Positions 16,138 to 24,744 of a stretch of 44,531 nt of DNA are shown here, one piece after another. The notes below the pieces were generated by a model, which saw nothing but the letters and a program-made list of their open reading frames with translations, searched no databases and was not told where the DNA came from. The DNA is from an uncultured Pelagibacteraceae bacterium (GTDB lineage: Bacteria > Pseudomonadota > Alphaproteobacteria > Pelagibacterales > Pelagibacteraceae), in contig CACJIJ010000010.1 of assembly GCA_902593445.1 (NCBI GenBank), positions 1 to 44,531 of the forward strand, given 5' to 3'. The translations under genes and the position numbers were made by a program. How positions within the stretch are numbered: the first letter of the stretch is position 1; each line of letters opens with the position of its first letter.

Positions 16138-17106
16138 ATGAAGCCAAAAATATTAGTTTCTAGAAAAATCTCAGATTTAGCAGAAGAAAAACTTCAAAAA
16201 GAATTTGAAGCAACTCTTAACCCAAAAGACGAACCCATTCCAGAAAGCGAATTAATAAAAATTGTTAATGATTATGATGGAATGATTTCAACCGGATTTG
16301 ATAAAATCAGTGAAAATTTTTTTAATAATTTAAATGGTAAATTAAAAATCATAGCTCAAGTTGGTGTTGGCTATGACAATATTTCAATTAAATCTGCTGA
16401 AGAAAAAAAAATTAAAGTAACAAATACTCCAAATGTATTAAATGAGGCAGTAGCCGAAACCACTATACTTTTGATTTTAGCTGCATCTAGGAGAATTGGT
16501 GAAGCTTATAACTTAGTTAGAGCTGATGATTGGAAAAATCAAAAACCAGATTTAACTAAATTTATGATTGGAAATTCTGTAACAGGGAAAACTTTAGGTA
16601 TCATTGGTATGGGTCGTATTGGAAGAATGGCTGCAAAATCTGCTAAGGCATTTGGTATGAAGATTATTTATTACAATAGAAACAAACTATCTGATGATCT
16701 AGAGGATGGTGCAAAGTATTATTCTGATATAAATGCAATGCTACCAGAGTGTGATTTTTTAAGTATTCACACACCCGCAACAGCTGAGACCAAACATATT
16801 CTTAATTCATCAACAATAAGTTTGCTACCAAAGCATGCTGTAGTTATTAATACTTCAAGAGGATCAACTATTGATGACGATGCATTGATAGATGCACTAG
16901 AAAATGAAAAAATTTATGCAGCAGGTTTGGATGTTTTTAATAATGAACCAAATTTAGATAAAAGATATTTAAAATTAGATAACTGTTTTGTCCTACCTCA
17001 CATCGGGAGTGCAACACATGAGACAAGATTGGCCATGAGCATGATGGCAGTGGATAATATTTATTGTTATTTCAATAAAAAACCTCTTATTTCAGAAGTA
17101 GTTTAG
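16138..17106 (+). CDS. D-isomer-specific 2-hydroxyacid dehydrogenase (glyoxylate/hydroxypyruvate reductase-like)
   Basis: The 322-aa NAD(P)-dependent enzyme has the nucleotide-binding motif GMGRIG and the catalytic signatures NTSRGS (Arg), LDVFNNEP (Glu) and LPHIGSAT (His). Members reduce glyoxylate, hydroxypyruvate or other 2-ketoacids. It starts one base after the IlvD/Edd-family gene, so it likely reduces or oxidises a two- or three-carbon fragment released by sugar-acid cleavage (for example glycolate/glyoxylate). That assignment is inferred. Confidence 0.9.
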   Translation: MKPKILVSRKISDLAEEKLQKEFEATLNPKDEPIPESELIKIVNDYDGMISTGFDKISENFFNNLNGKLKIIAQVGVGYDNISIKSAEEKKIKVTNTPNVLNEAVAETTILLILAASRRIGEAYNLVRADDWKNQKPDLTKFMIGNSVTGKTLGIIGMGRIGRMAAKSAKAFGMKIIYYNRNKLSDDLEDGAKYYSDINAMLPECDFLSIHTPATAETKHILNSSTISLLPKHAVVINTSRGSTIDDDALIDALENEKIYAAGLDVFNNEPNLDKRYLKLDNCFVLPHIGSATHETRLAMSMMAVDNIYCYFNKKPLISEVV

Positions 17107-17128
17107 AACAACTATAAGTTGTCTGTTC
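17106..17128. promoter_or_regulatory. Palindromic operator-like repeat before the TRAP operon
   Basis: A perfect 6-3-6 inverted repeat ACAACT-ATA-AGTTGT lies at 17108-17122, nested in an outer pair GAACA (17106-17110) and TGTTC (17124-17128). It sits immediately after the dehydrogenase stop and about 100 bp ahead of dctP. No T-tract follows, so a regulator site is more likely than a terminator. The A/T-rich stretch 17132-17160 downstream could hold the promoter. No regulator gene is nearby. Confidence 0.4.
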
Positions 17129-17230
17129 AATAAATATATATAATTTCTATATATAAAAGTTAAACGAAATTATTGATCTCAAAAATCTTTTATGATTAAC
17201 TTTCAAAAAAACATAAACGAGAGGAAGATA

Positions 17231-18247
17231 ATGTTTAAACTTATATCTAAAACTATAGCAGCTGTAGCTATTGTTTCAGTTGCTTTATTTGGCTCTGCAA
17301 ATGCAAAGACTTTAAAGATTGAAACACACTTTACAGCTAGTTCACCAAATGGTGAAGTTGCTGCTCAATTCGCTAAAAACGTTGAAATGTTTTCTGGCGG
17401 AAGCTTAAAAGTAGAAATGTTCTACTCATCATCAGTAACAGGTAAATCTGCTGAGGTATTTAACTCTGCACAAACTGGAATTATTGATTGTGATATGACT
17501 GGTGCAGGTTACCAAACAGGTAAAAATGCAGCATTCCAATTCGCAGGTGATGTAATGGGTGGATACGATAACCCATATCAACAATATGAATTCTTGAATT
17601 TCCCAGGAGCTCAAGATGCTGTTGATGCACTTTACAACAAATATGGAATGACATTAATTGGTTGGTGGATACCAGGACACGAGTCTTTAATATCTAGCAG
17701 ACCAATTCCAGATGTTGCTTCATTAAAAGACTTTAAATTTAGATCACCTCCAGGAATGGAAAGTATGATCTTTACAGCATTAGGTGCTAAGCCAATCGTA
17801 ATGGACTTTGGTGAAGTTCCAACTGCTTTACAAACTGGTCTAATTGATGGTGCTGACTATTCATCTTTAGCTACTAACTATGCAGGTGGACACTATGAGC
17901 AAAATAAATATGCTACATACCCAGGTTTCCACTCTATGCCAGCTGACCACTTAGCTTGTAACACAAAAGTATGGAACAAGTTAAAGCCTCATGAAAAAGG
18001 TGCAATGAAAGCAGGTATTGAAATTGCTGGAAGAACTATCACTAGCTTAGTTGAGAGAAAAAACGCAGAAGCTGTTAAAGCTTTAAATGAAATGGGCGTT
18101 ACTCTTCATGACTGGTCTAGAGAAGACAGACTTAAATTCAGACAAGCTGCTCTAGCTGCTTGGGAAGAATGGAAGACTAAATCTCCAGAAGCTGCAGCAC
18201 TTATTGAGATACACAAAGCTTATATGAAAGCTAACGGTATCATGTAA
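17231..18247 (+). CDS. dctP: TRAP transporter periplasmic solute-binding protein (DctP family)
   Basis: The gene encodes 338 aa from the ATG at 17231. This start is chosen because a purine-rich GAGAGGAAG lies just upstream and it begins a clean signal peptide (MFKLISKTIAAVAIVSVALF, cleavage after NA at about 25). An ATG at 17192 in frame would add 13 residues ahead of the signal. The DctP fold is recognisable, including FRSPPGMESM, which carries the ligand-binding Arg of the family. It delivers an organic acid to the DctQM permease that follows. The surrounding sugar-acid enzymes suggest an aldonate or uronate-like substrate, which is inference. Confidence 0.92.
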   Translation: MFKLISKTIAAVAIVSVALFGSANAKTLKIETHFTASSPNGEVAAQFAKNVEMFSGGSLKVEMFYSSSVTGKSAEVFNSAQTGIIDCDMTGAGYQTGKNAAFQFAGDVMGGYDNPYQQYEFLNFPGAQDAVDALYNKYGMTLIGWWIPGHESLISSRPIPDVASLKDFKFRSPPGMESMIFTALGAKPIVMDFGEVPTALQTGLIDGADYSSLATNYAGGHYEQNKYATYPGFHSMPADHLACNTKVWNKLKPHEKGAMKAGIEIAGRTITSLVERKNAEAVKALNEMGVTLHDWSREDRLKFRQAALAAWEEWKTKSPEAAALIEIHKAYMKANGIM

Positions 18248-18259
18248 TAAAAAAATTTT

Positions 18260-18281
18260 GGAGGGCCTGCAAAGGCCCTTC
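18260..18281 (+). terminator. Strong hairpin with GCAA tetraloop between dctP and dctQ
   Basis: GGAGGGCCT-GCAA-AGGCCCTTC forms a 9-bp stem (one G-T pair) closed by a GNRA tetraloop. It is by far the most G/C-rich sequence nearby. No T-run follows, so it likely acts as an mRNA 3'-end stabiliser or partial terminator. Such elements raise binding-protein output relative to the permease subunits. Confidence 0.6.
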
Positions 18282-18303
18282 GAATTACCTAAATTTTTAC
18301 GCA

Positions 18304-18873
18304 ATGATCGATAAAGAATTACAAGAACAAAATCAAAAAGTTGCGAGTAAAGATGATTTTCCAATTAATTGGATTGATAGAGTTTCCTTATTTTTAAGTC
18401 ACACAATAAAATATTTAATTCCTGTAATTGTAATTGTGATGATGTACGAAATTTTTATGAGATATGTATTGTTTAAACCAACTTTGTGGGCAAATGAACT
18501 GTGCTTATGGCTTGCTGGTGTTTGTTATTTGGTTGGTGGAATATATGCAACAAGATTAAGAAGCCATATTAGAATAGTATTATTGTATGATTGGGTTAGT
18601 AGACCAACACAGAGAATTTTTGATCTAATCAGCACTCTAATTATTGTTCTTTTCGCAGCAGCTGTAATTTATGGGGGTATGGAAGATGCATACAGATCAT
18701 TTATAAATTGGGAGAGATTTGCAACTTATTGGGATCCACCAATTCCTGCTACCATGAAGCCACTAACACTTTTATGTGTTTTTCTTATTGCTGTTCAATC
18801 TGTAAATAATTTAATTATTGATTGGAGAAATCCTAAGGAAAAACAATACGACCCTTCTAAAGAATTAAAATAA
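18304..18873 (+). CDS. dctQ: TRAP transporter small permease (DctQ family)
   Basis: The 189-aa membrane protein has four helices and the DctQ pattern (MMYEIFMRYVLFKPTLWANE, then LAGVCYLVGGIYA, then a third segment at LIVLFAAAVIYGG). It partners with DctM in the inner membrane to import the DctP-bound solute using an ion gradient. It begins 56 bp after dctP, beyond the hairpin, and its stop is one base before dctM. Confidence 0.92.
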   Translation: MIDKELQEQNQKVASKDDFPINWIDRVSLFLSHTIKYLIPVIVIVMMYEIFMRYVLFKPTLWANELCLWLAGVCYLVGGIYATRLRSHIRIVLLYDWVSRPTQRIFDLISTLIIVLFAAAVIYGGMEDAYRSFINWERFATYWDPPIPATMKPLTLLCVFLIAVQSVNNLIIDWRNPKEKQYDPSKELK

Positions 18874-18874
18874 T

Positions 18875-20191
18875 ATGGATATAGGATCACTTTCGATAAT
18901 ACTTATAGTAGGATTATTATTACTTATATCTATAGGTGTTCCAATGGGTTTTGCATCTGGTTTTATGGGTGCAGTACTAGTATTTTTATACATAGGTGAA
19001 CATGCATTAGGCATATTACTTTCAAGATACTATTCTCTTGTTGTCACTTATTCCTTTTTATCGGTTCCATTATTTATTTTTATGGCCTCCTTGCTCGAAC
19101 GTTCGAACATCGCAAGAGATCTTTATGACGCTTTAAATGCTTGGTTAAGAAAGACTAGAGGTGGAGTAGGAGTCGTTACTGCCATCATGGCAACAATTAT
19201 GGCGGCGATGAGTGGAATTATTGGTGGAGAAATAGTTTTATTAGGCTTGATTGCACTCCCTCAAATGTTGAGATTAAAATACGATCAGGATATGTCGATT
19301 GGTATTATTTGTGCATCAGGATCTTTGGGAACAATGATACCACCTTCAATTGTTTTAATTATTTATGGATTAACAACAGAAACTTCTATTACGATGTTAT
19401 TCCAAGAAGCTATTGTTCCTGGTTTAATGATTTCAGGTTTAATTATTACATACATTTTAATTCGTACAAGATTACAACCGCATTTGGCACCTTTAAGTGA
19501 TGAGCCTGCTTTAACTTTAAAAGAAAAAATGTCATACCTCCCAGGTCTTTTACCACCGATCGGTATTGTAATAATTGTATTGGGTTCAATTTATTCTGGA
19601 ATGACAGGAATTACCGAAGCAGCTGGTATGGGAGTGGTTGCTACATTAATTATAATTTTTGCAAGAAAAGAATTAACGTGGTTTTTATTTAAAGATGCAT
19701 TAACAAGAACTTTCAAAGCATCAGGAACTATTTTAACTATTACTTTTGGTGCCACAGTTTTAGCAGGTGCTTATTCTCTTGCAGGAGGTCCTAAATATGT
19801 AGCAGAAACTATTTTAGCTTATGATTTAAAACCAATGTATTTAATCTTTATGATGCAGATTATGTTTTTGATTATGGGAGCATTTATGGATTGGGTTGGA
19901 ATTGTATTGTTAGCAATGCCTGTATTTTTACCAATAGTTATAGCTCTTGGATTTGATCCAATTTGGTTTGGCATATTATTCTGTGTAAACATGCAAGTTT
20001 CATTTTTAAGTCCACCATTTGGGCCTGCCGCCTTTTATTTAAAATCTGTTGCACCTCCACACATTTCATTAACAGATATTTTTAGAGGTTTTGCTCCATT
20101 TATAGTAATTCAGTTAATTGTGTTAGCATGTGTTATGTTTTTCCCAGAAGCAATGACGCAAAACTTCCACGAGTTTAAACCGAAACCATGA
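18875..20191 (+). CDS. dctM: TRAP transporter large permease (DctM family)
   Basis: The 438-aa protein has around 12 hydrophobic segments and DctM family landmarks: GVPMGFASGFMGA, SYFLSVPLFIFM-like and ASGSLGTMIPPS. This is the ion-coupled translocation subunit. The stop overlaps the next gene (ATGA at 20188-20191), tying the transporter to the catabolic enzymes in one transcript. Confidence 0.94.
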   Translation: MDIGSLSIILIVGLLLLISIGVPMGFASGFMGAVLVFLYIGEHALGILLSRYYSLVVTYSFLSVPLFIFMASLLERSNIARDLYDALNAWLRKTRGGVGVVTAIMATIMAAMSGIIGGEIVLLGLIALPQMLRLKYDQDMSIGIICASGSLGTMIPPSIVLIIYGLTTETSITMLFQEAIVPGLMISGLIITYILIRTRLQPHLAPLSDEPALTLKEKMSYLPGLLPPIGIVIIVLGSIYSGMTGITEAAGMGVVATLIIIFARKELTWFLFKDALTRTFKASGTILTITFGATVLAGAYSLAGGPKYVAETILAYDLKPMYLIFMMQIMFLIMGAFMDWVGIVLLAMPVFLPIVIALGFDPIWFGILFCVNMQVSFLSPPFGPAAFYLKSVAPPHISLTDIFRGFAPFIVIQLIVLACVMFFPEAMTQNFHEFKPKP

Positions 20192-21057
20192 TGAAAATAG
20201 GCTTTATTGGAACAGGTCTTATGGGCCTGCCAATGGCTAAAAATTTATTAAAATCAGATTTTAAACTAAAAGTATTCAATCGTTCAATTAATAAAGCAGA
20301 ACCTTTGAAAGAGTTTGGTGCTGAAATATCAAAAACATTAGGTGAAGCTGTTAAAGATAATGACTTTATTATTACAATGTTAACAGATGATAGCGCTGTT
20401 GATGCAATAATGAGTAATTCAGATTTATTAGAAAATTTAAAATCTGGATCAACTGTTATTGATATGAGTTCGGTTAAACCAACGACAGCAACAAAATATG
20501 GAAATAGTCTAAAATCAAAAAATGTAAATTATTTAGATGCACCGGTTTCAGGAGGAACAATAGGAGCTGAAGAAGCTTCATTAGCTATAATGGTTGGAGG
20601 AGAGCAAAGGGTCTTTGATAATTCTATAAATATTTTAAAAGCTATGGGAAATCCAACTTTGGTTGGACCAATTGGTAGTGGACAAGTTTCAAAGTTAGCA
20701 AATCAAATTGTGGTAGGTGTTACTATAGGAGCGGTTGCGGAGGCAATAACTTTATGTGAAAAAGCTGGAGCTGACCCAGTAAAATTAATTAAAGCTCTTT
20801 CTGGAGGTTGGGCGGATAGTAAAATTTTACAAACTCATGGAAAAAGAATGATAGATAAAGATTTTACTCCAAAAGGTAAAACTTTTACCCATTTAAAAGA
20901 TATGAATAACATTTTAGAGTGCGCAAATTCATATAATACACATTTACCTATTTCAAATTTAGTGAAAGAAATGTATAAAACCCTTGTCGATAATGGTCAT
21001 GGAAACACTGATCATAGTTCACTTTATAATGAAATCGAAAGGATAAATAAAAAATGA
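20188..21057 (+). CDS. Beta-hydroxyacid dehydrogenase, GarR/GlxR (tartronate-semialdehyde reductase)-like
   Basis: The 289-aa enzyme has Rossmann motif GTGLMG, the substrate-binding LDAPVSGGTIGAEE and a catalytic-Lys region SGQVSKLANQIVVG, close to 2-hydroxy-3-oxopropionate reductases. These convert tartronate semialdehyde to glycerate; 3-hydroxyisobutyrate dehydrogenase is the alternative. Two consecutive ATGs (20188 and 20191) could each serve as start, the first giving the ATGA overlap with dctM. The stop overlaps the SDR gene start, so the operon is tightly coupled. Confidence 0.88.
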   Translation: MMKIGFIGTGLMGLPMAKNLLKSDFKLKVFNRSINKAEPLKEFGAEISKTLGEAVKDNDFIITMLTDDSAVDAIMSNSDLLENLKSGSTVIDMSSVKPTTATKYGNSLKSKNVNYLDAPVSGGTIGAEEASLAIMVGGEQRVFDNSINILKAMGNPTLVGPIGSGQVSKLANQIVVGVTIGAVAEAITLCEKAGADPVKLIKALSGGWADSKILQTHGKRMIDKDFTPKGKTFTHLKDMNNILECANSYNTHLPISNLVKEMYKTLVDNGHGNTDHSSLYNEIERINKK

Positions 21058-21797
21058 GTGGAAGATTGGAAGGTAAAAAAATTCTCGTAACGGCAGCAGG
21101 ACAAGGAATTGGAAAAGCAACAGCAATAGCATTTCATAAAGAGGGCGCTCATGTAACTGCTACTGACTTAAATGATAAAACTTTAGCTGATTTAAACAAA
21201 GAATATCCTGAGATTAAAGTGCAAAAGTTAGACTCAACTGACAATAATGCAATTTTAGAATTTACTAAAACTTTAGATAGAGTTGACGTTTTATTTAATG
21301 CTGTTGGATTTGTTCATCATGGAACAATATTAGAATGTGATGAAAAAGATTGGGATTTTTCTTCTAATGTAAACGTCAAGTCGATGTACTTTATGTGTAA
21401 ATCTATTTTACCTTTAATGATCAAACAAAATGGTGGAAGTATTATTAATATATCTTCTTGTGCATCCAGCTTTAAAGGTTTTCCAAATAGATTTGTTTAT
21501 GGAACAACAAAGGGTGCGGTGATTGGTTTAACAAAAGCGATTGCAGCAGATTTTGTTAAACAAAATATTAGATGTAATTCAATTGCGCCAGGTACAGTTT
21601 ATTCACCTTCTTGGCAAGATAGGGTAAATCAAAGCCCAGATCCCGTTCAAGCAAAAAAAGATTTTATAGCAAGACAACCTATGGGAAGATTAGGTACGGC
21701 AGAAGAAATAGCAGCTGTGGCTGTTTATTTAGCTAGCGATGATGCAACATTTACAACAGGAAGTACAATTCATGTTGATGGTGGAATTTCAATATAA
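21054..21797 (+). CDS. SDR dehydrogenase, DHRS6/2-keto-3-deoxy-L-fuconate dehydrogenase-like
   Basis: The 247-aa classical short-chain dehydrogenase has the cofactor motif near TAAGQGIGKA and the catalytic Ser-Tyr-Lys set in INISSCASS and YGTTKGA. Segments FNAVGFVHHGTILECDEKDW and AADFVKQNIRCNSIAPGTV resemble human DHRS6 (BDH2) and bacterial 2-keto-3-deoxy-L-fuconate dehydrogenases. In the latter it oxidises a 2-keto-3-deoxy aldonate to the 2,4-diketo form. The next gene encodes an FAH-family hydrolase that would cleave this product. The assignment rests on remembered similarity plus gene order. Confidence 0.85.
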   Translation: MSGRLEGKKILVTAAGQGIGKATAIAFHKEGAHVTATDLNDKTLADLNKEYPEIKVQKLDSTDNNAILEFTKTLDRVDVLFNAVGFVHHGTILECDEKDWDFSSNVNVKSMYFMCKSILPLMIKQNGGSIINISSCASSFKGFPNRFVYGTTKGAVIGLTKAIAADFVKQNIRCNSIAPGTVYSPSWQDRVNQSPDPVQAKKDFIARQPMGRLGTAEEIAAVAVYLASDDATFTTGSTIHVDGGISI

Positions 21798-21818
21798 TTA
21801 AATAACAAAAGGATAAAT

Positions 21819-22661
21819 ATGAAATTATTAAGAGTAGGAAATAAAGGAAACGAAAAACCAGGTGTTTTAGATAGAGATGGTAAAATTAGAGATATTAGTT
21901 CTCATGTTAAAGATTTAAATCCTGATCATTTAAATTTTGAAACCATTTCTAAATTACAAAGTGCTGACTTATCTTCTTTACCAGAATTATCTGCAAGTGA
22001 TCGAATAGGATCTTGTATTACTAAGCCAGGTAAGTTTATAGCTATAGGGCTTAATTATTCAGATCATGCAGCTGAAGTTGGAGCTGATATTCCTAAAGAA
22101 CCAATAGTGTTTATGAAGGCAACTAGCTGTATAGTTGGACCTAACGATGATGTTGAAATAGTTTCAGGATCAAAAAAATTAGACTGGGAAGTTGAACTTG
22201 GGATTATTATAGGAAAAGAAACAAAACATATCTCTGAAAGCCAAGCTCAAGATCATATATTAGGTTATTGTTTGGTTAATGATGTGAGTGAAAGGGAATG
22301 GCAAATTGAAAAAATGGGTCAATGGGTTAAAGGAAAATCCCACGACACTTATGGACCAATCGGTCCTTACTTTGTTACTAAAGATGAAATTGCAGACGTT
22401 AACAATTTAAAGATGAGTTTAGATGTTAATGGAAAAAGAATGCAAACAGGTAATACAAGTACAATGATATTTAACGTCGATGTTATTGTCTCTTATTTGA
22501 GTAAATATATGTCTCTTCAAGCAGGCGATATAATTACAACTGGAACACCTCCAGGAGTTGGTATGGGAATGAAACCTCAACAATTCTTAAAAGCCGGTGA
22601 TACAATGAAATTATCAATTGAAAATTTAGGAGAGCAGAACTCTAAGGTAGTTGCTTTATAA
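21819..22661 (+). CDS. FAH-family hydrolase, probable 2,4-diketo-3-deoxy-aldonate hydrolase
   Basis: The 280-aa protein has the fumarylacetoacetase C-terminal fold. Metal ligands E124 and E126 (LDWEVELG) and D155 (NDVSERE) have the same spacing as in FAHD1. The segments KFIAIGLNYSDHA and GTPPGVGMG are family signatures. Paired with the DHRS6-like SDR, it most likely cleaves a 2,4-diketo-3-deoxy acid to pyruvate plus a hydroxyacid (lactate or glycolate). Ureidoglycolate lyase or another FAH activity is possible but the context does not favour it. A purine-rich AAAGGAT lies just before the ATG. Confidence 0.88.
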   Translation: MKLLRVGNKGNEKPGVLDRDGKIRDISSHVKDLNPDHLNFETISKLQSADLSSLPELSASDRIGSCITKPGKFIAIGLNYSDHAAEVGADIPKEPIVFMKATSCIVGPNDDVEIVSGSKKLDWEVELGIIIGKETKHISESQAQDHILGYCLVNDVSEREWQIEKMGQWVKGKSHDTYGPIGPYFVTKDEIADVNNLKMSLDVNGKRMQTGNTSTMIFNVDVIVSYLSKYMSLQAGDIITTGTPPGVGMGMKPQQFLKAGDTMKLSIENLGEQNSKVVAL

Positions 22662-22667
22662 TTTGTT

Positions 22668-23840
22668 GTGAAAATAACTTCTATTAAAAGTCATGTACTT
22701 AGATATGAGTTAGAAAAAGAACTTGGTTACTCACAACAATATTATAAACATCGTACAGCCCACCTAATTGAAGTCAAAACAGACGAAGGAATAACAGGTT
22801 GGGGTGAATGTTTTGGTCCTGGAAATATAGCATTAGCGAATAAGTTTATTGTTGAAAAGGTTATACAGCCTTTAGTTATTGGTGAAGATCCTTTAAATAA
22901 AGAACATATTTGGCAAAAAGTATACAATCTTTTAAGAGATAGTGGTCAAAAGGGTATGCCAATTCAAGCATTATCAGGTGTAGATATTGCTTTATGGGAT
23001 ATTCTTGGAAAGAAAACAAACACTCCTCTTTATCAGCTTCTTGGGGGCAAATGTAATAATGATGTTCCGGTGTATGGATATGGAATGATGTTACAAAAAA
23101 AATCTGCTGATGAATTGATCGACTTGTTCAAAGAAGAATCTAAGCAAATAAAATCAAAAAATTTTAAAGCTATGAAAATGAAAGTTGGATTAGGTCCAAA
23201 AGAGGATTTAAAGTTGGTTCGAGCTGTACGAGACTCTATTGGAAAAGATTTTAAATTAATGGTTGATGCAAATCATGCTTATAATTTGAAAGATGCTCTT
23301 TATGTTGGAAAAGGTTTAGATGAACTAGATATTTATTGGTTTGAAGAACCTGTTGCTCCTGAAGATTACGAGGGTTATAGAGAATTAAAACAAAAAATTA
23401 CTACTAGTATTGCAGGTGGAGAAGCTGAATTTACTAAATATGGCTGGAATAAATTAATATCAAATAAATGCATAGATATAGCTCAACCAGAGGTTTGTGG
23501 ACTTGGCGGAATTACTGAGTATTTAAAAGTTGCAGCATTAGCACAAGCAAATTTTATACCAGTAATTAATCATGTATGGGGCTCTGCAATAAGTATTGCA
23601 GTTAACCTTCATTTGTTAACAGCTCAGCCAGATATGCCAGGCGGACTATTTCCATCTAAATCTATGCTTGAGTTTGATACAACAGAGAAAAATATTTTTA
23701 TTACAGATTTACCACAGGAGAATTTTTCAATTTTAGATCAAGTCAAAAAAAATAATGGTTTTGCATCAGTGACAGATAATGTAGGTATTGGTATAAACCC
23801 AAATGAAGACTTTATTAACGAGTTTGAGGTAAATGAATAA
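22668..23840 (+). CDS. Enolase-superfamily sugar-acid dehydratase (mandelate racemase-like subgroup)
   Basis: The 390-aa protein starts at GTG, six bases after the FAH gene. The capping domain is residues 1-125 and the barrel carries the catalytic K170-x-K172 (KAMKMKVG), D200 (MVDAN), E226 (WFEEP), E252 (AGGEAE) and H302 (INHVWGSA). The KxK plus His arrangement places it in the mandelate-racemase subgroup, whose acid-sugar members dehydrate galactonate, fuconate, rhamnonate and similar. With the SDR and FAH neighbours a dehydratase feeding a diketo-acid route is likely. Exact sugar unknown. Confidence 0.88.
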   Translation: MKITSIKSHVLRYELEKELGYSQQYYKHRTAHLIEVKTDEGITGWGECFGPGNIALANKFIVEKVIQPLVIGEDPLNKEHIWQKVYNLLRDSGQKGMPIQALSGVDIALWDILGKKTNTPLYQLLGGKCNNDVPVYGYGMMLQKKSADELIDLFKEESKQIKSKNFKAMKMKVGLGPKEDLKLVRAVRDSIGKDFKLMVDANHAYNLKDALYVGKGLDELDIYWFEEPVAPEDYEGYRELKQKITTSIAGGEAEFTKYGWNKLISNKCIDIAQPEVCGLGGITEYLKVAALAQANFIPVINHVWGSAISIAVNLHLLTAQPDMPGGLFPSKSMLEFDTTEKNIFITDLPQENFSILDQVKKNNGFASVTDNVGIGINPNEDFINEFEVNE

Positions 23841-24744
23841 AATCAAAACTACAGAACCAAAACCAATTTGGAAAATAAGATGCACTTTAGGTGAAGGAAC
23901 ACTTTGGGTTAAAGAGCATAACTCTATTTATTTTGTAGATATAAAAAAAAAGAAAATTTGTTCTTTAAATATTAAAAATAAAAAAAAGAAAATATTTAAA
24001 GTTAATAAAGAAGTAGGTTTCATTGCTCATATAAAAGATCATATATTCATTTTAGGATTACAAGGTGAATTAAGAATTCAAAATTTAAAATCGAAAAAAG
24101 TTTTAAAATCAATACCCATAGAACCAAATATAAAGTTAAATAGAATAAACGATGGTAAAACAGATCCTGCTGGAAATCTTTGGTTTGGTACTATGGATAA
24201 TTTAGAAAGAAAAATTGAAAAAGGCTCTTTATATAAATTAAATAAAGATCTTAAATTAACTAGAGTGGACAAAAACTATAGAATTACAAATGGACCAGCA
24301 TTTATTGATCAGTATAATTTTTATCATACAGATAGTCCAAAAAAAACTATCTATAAAATTAAGATAAATAAAAATAATAAAATAGTTAGTAAAAATTTAT
24401 TTAAGAAATTTTCTTTAGATGAAGGAGTTCCTGATGGGATGACTATAGATAAAAATAAAAATTTGTGGGTTGCGCATTTTCATGGTGCATGTGTTTCAGT
24501 ATTTAATAATAAAGCTAAATTGATTCACAGAATACAGTTTCCTGCCAAAAATATTACTAATTGTGCATTTGGAGGTAAAAATAATCAAGAACTCTTCATT
24601 TCAACAGCAACCAAAGGAATGAACAAAGCAGATCTGCGAAAATTTAGATATTCAGGATTCTTTTTTAGTGTAAAAACAAATGCAAGAGGAGTTTTACAAA
24701 AAAAATTTATTATAAGTAATGAAGAAAAGAGATCTTTACTATGA
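23833..24744 (+). CDS. SMP-30/gluconolactonase-family sugar lactonase
   Basis: The 303-aa six-bladed-propeller hydrolase has the metal ligands E21 (LGEGTLW), N153 (RITNGPAF) and D201 (VPDGMTID), matching the regucalcin set, plus RINDGKTDPAGNLWFGTMD typical of the family. It opens an aldonolactone to the free aldonate, the step before dehydration. It overlaps the enolase-family gene by 8 bp and the ppc gene by 26 bp. The presence of a lactonase suggests that sugars are oxidised to lactones before entering the pathway, although no sugar dehydrogenase is certain here. Confidence 0.87.
   Translation: MNKIKTTEPKPIWKIRCTLGEGTLWVKEHNSIYFVDIKKKKICSLNIKNKKKKIFKVNKEVGFIAHIKDHIFILGLQGELRIQNLKSKKVLKSIPIEPNIKLNRINDGKTDPAGNLWFGTMDNLERKIEKGSLYKLNKDLKLTRVDKNYRITNGPAFIDQYNFYHTDSPKKTIYKIKINKNNKIVSKNLFKKFSLDEGVPDGMTIDKNKNLWVAHFHGACVSVFNNKAKLIHRIQFPAKNITNCAFGGKNNQELFISTATKGMNKADLRKFRYSGFFFSVKTNARGVLQKKFIISNEEKRSLL

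Noticed and set aside
19309..19500. Plus-strand ORF inside dctM
   Set aside because: Shifted-frame shadow of dctM with atypical composition and no ribosome binding site.
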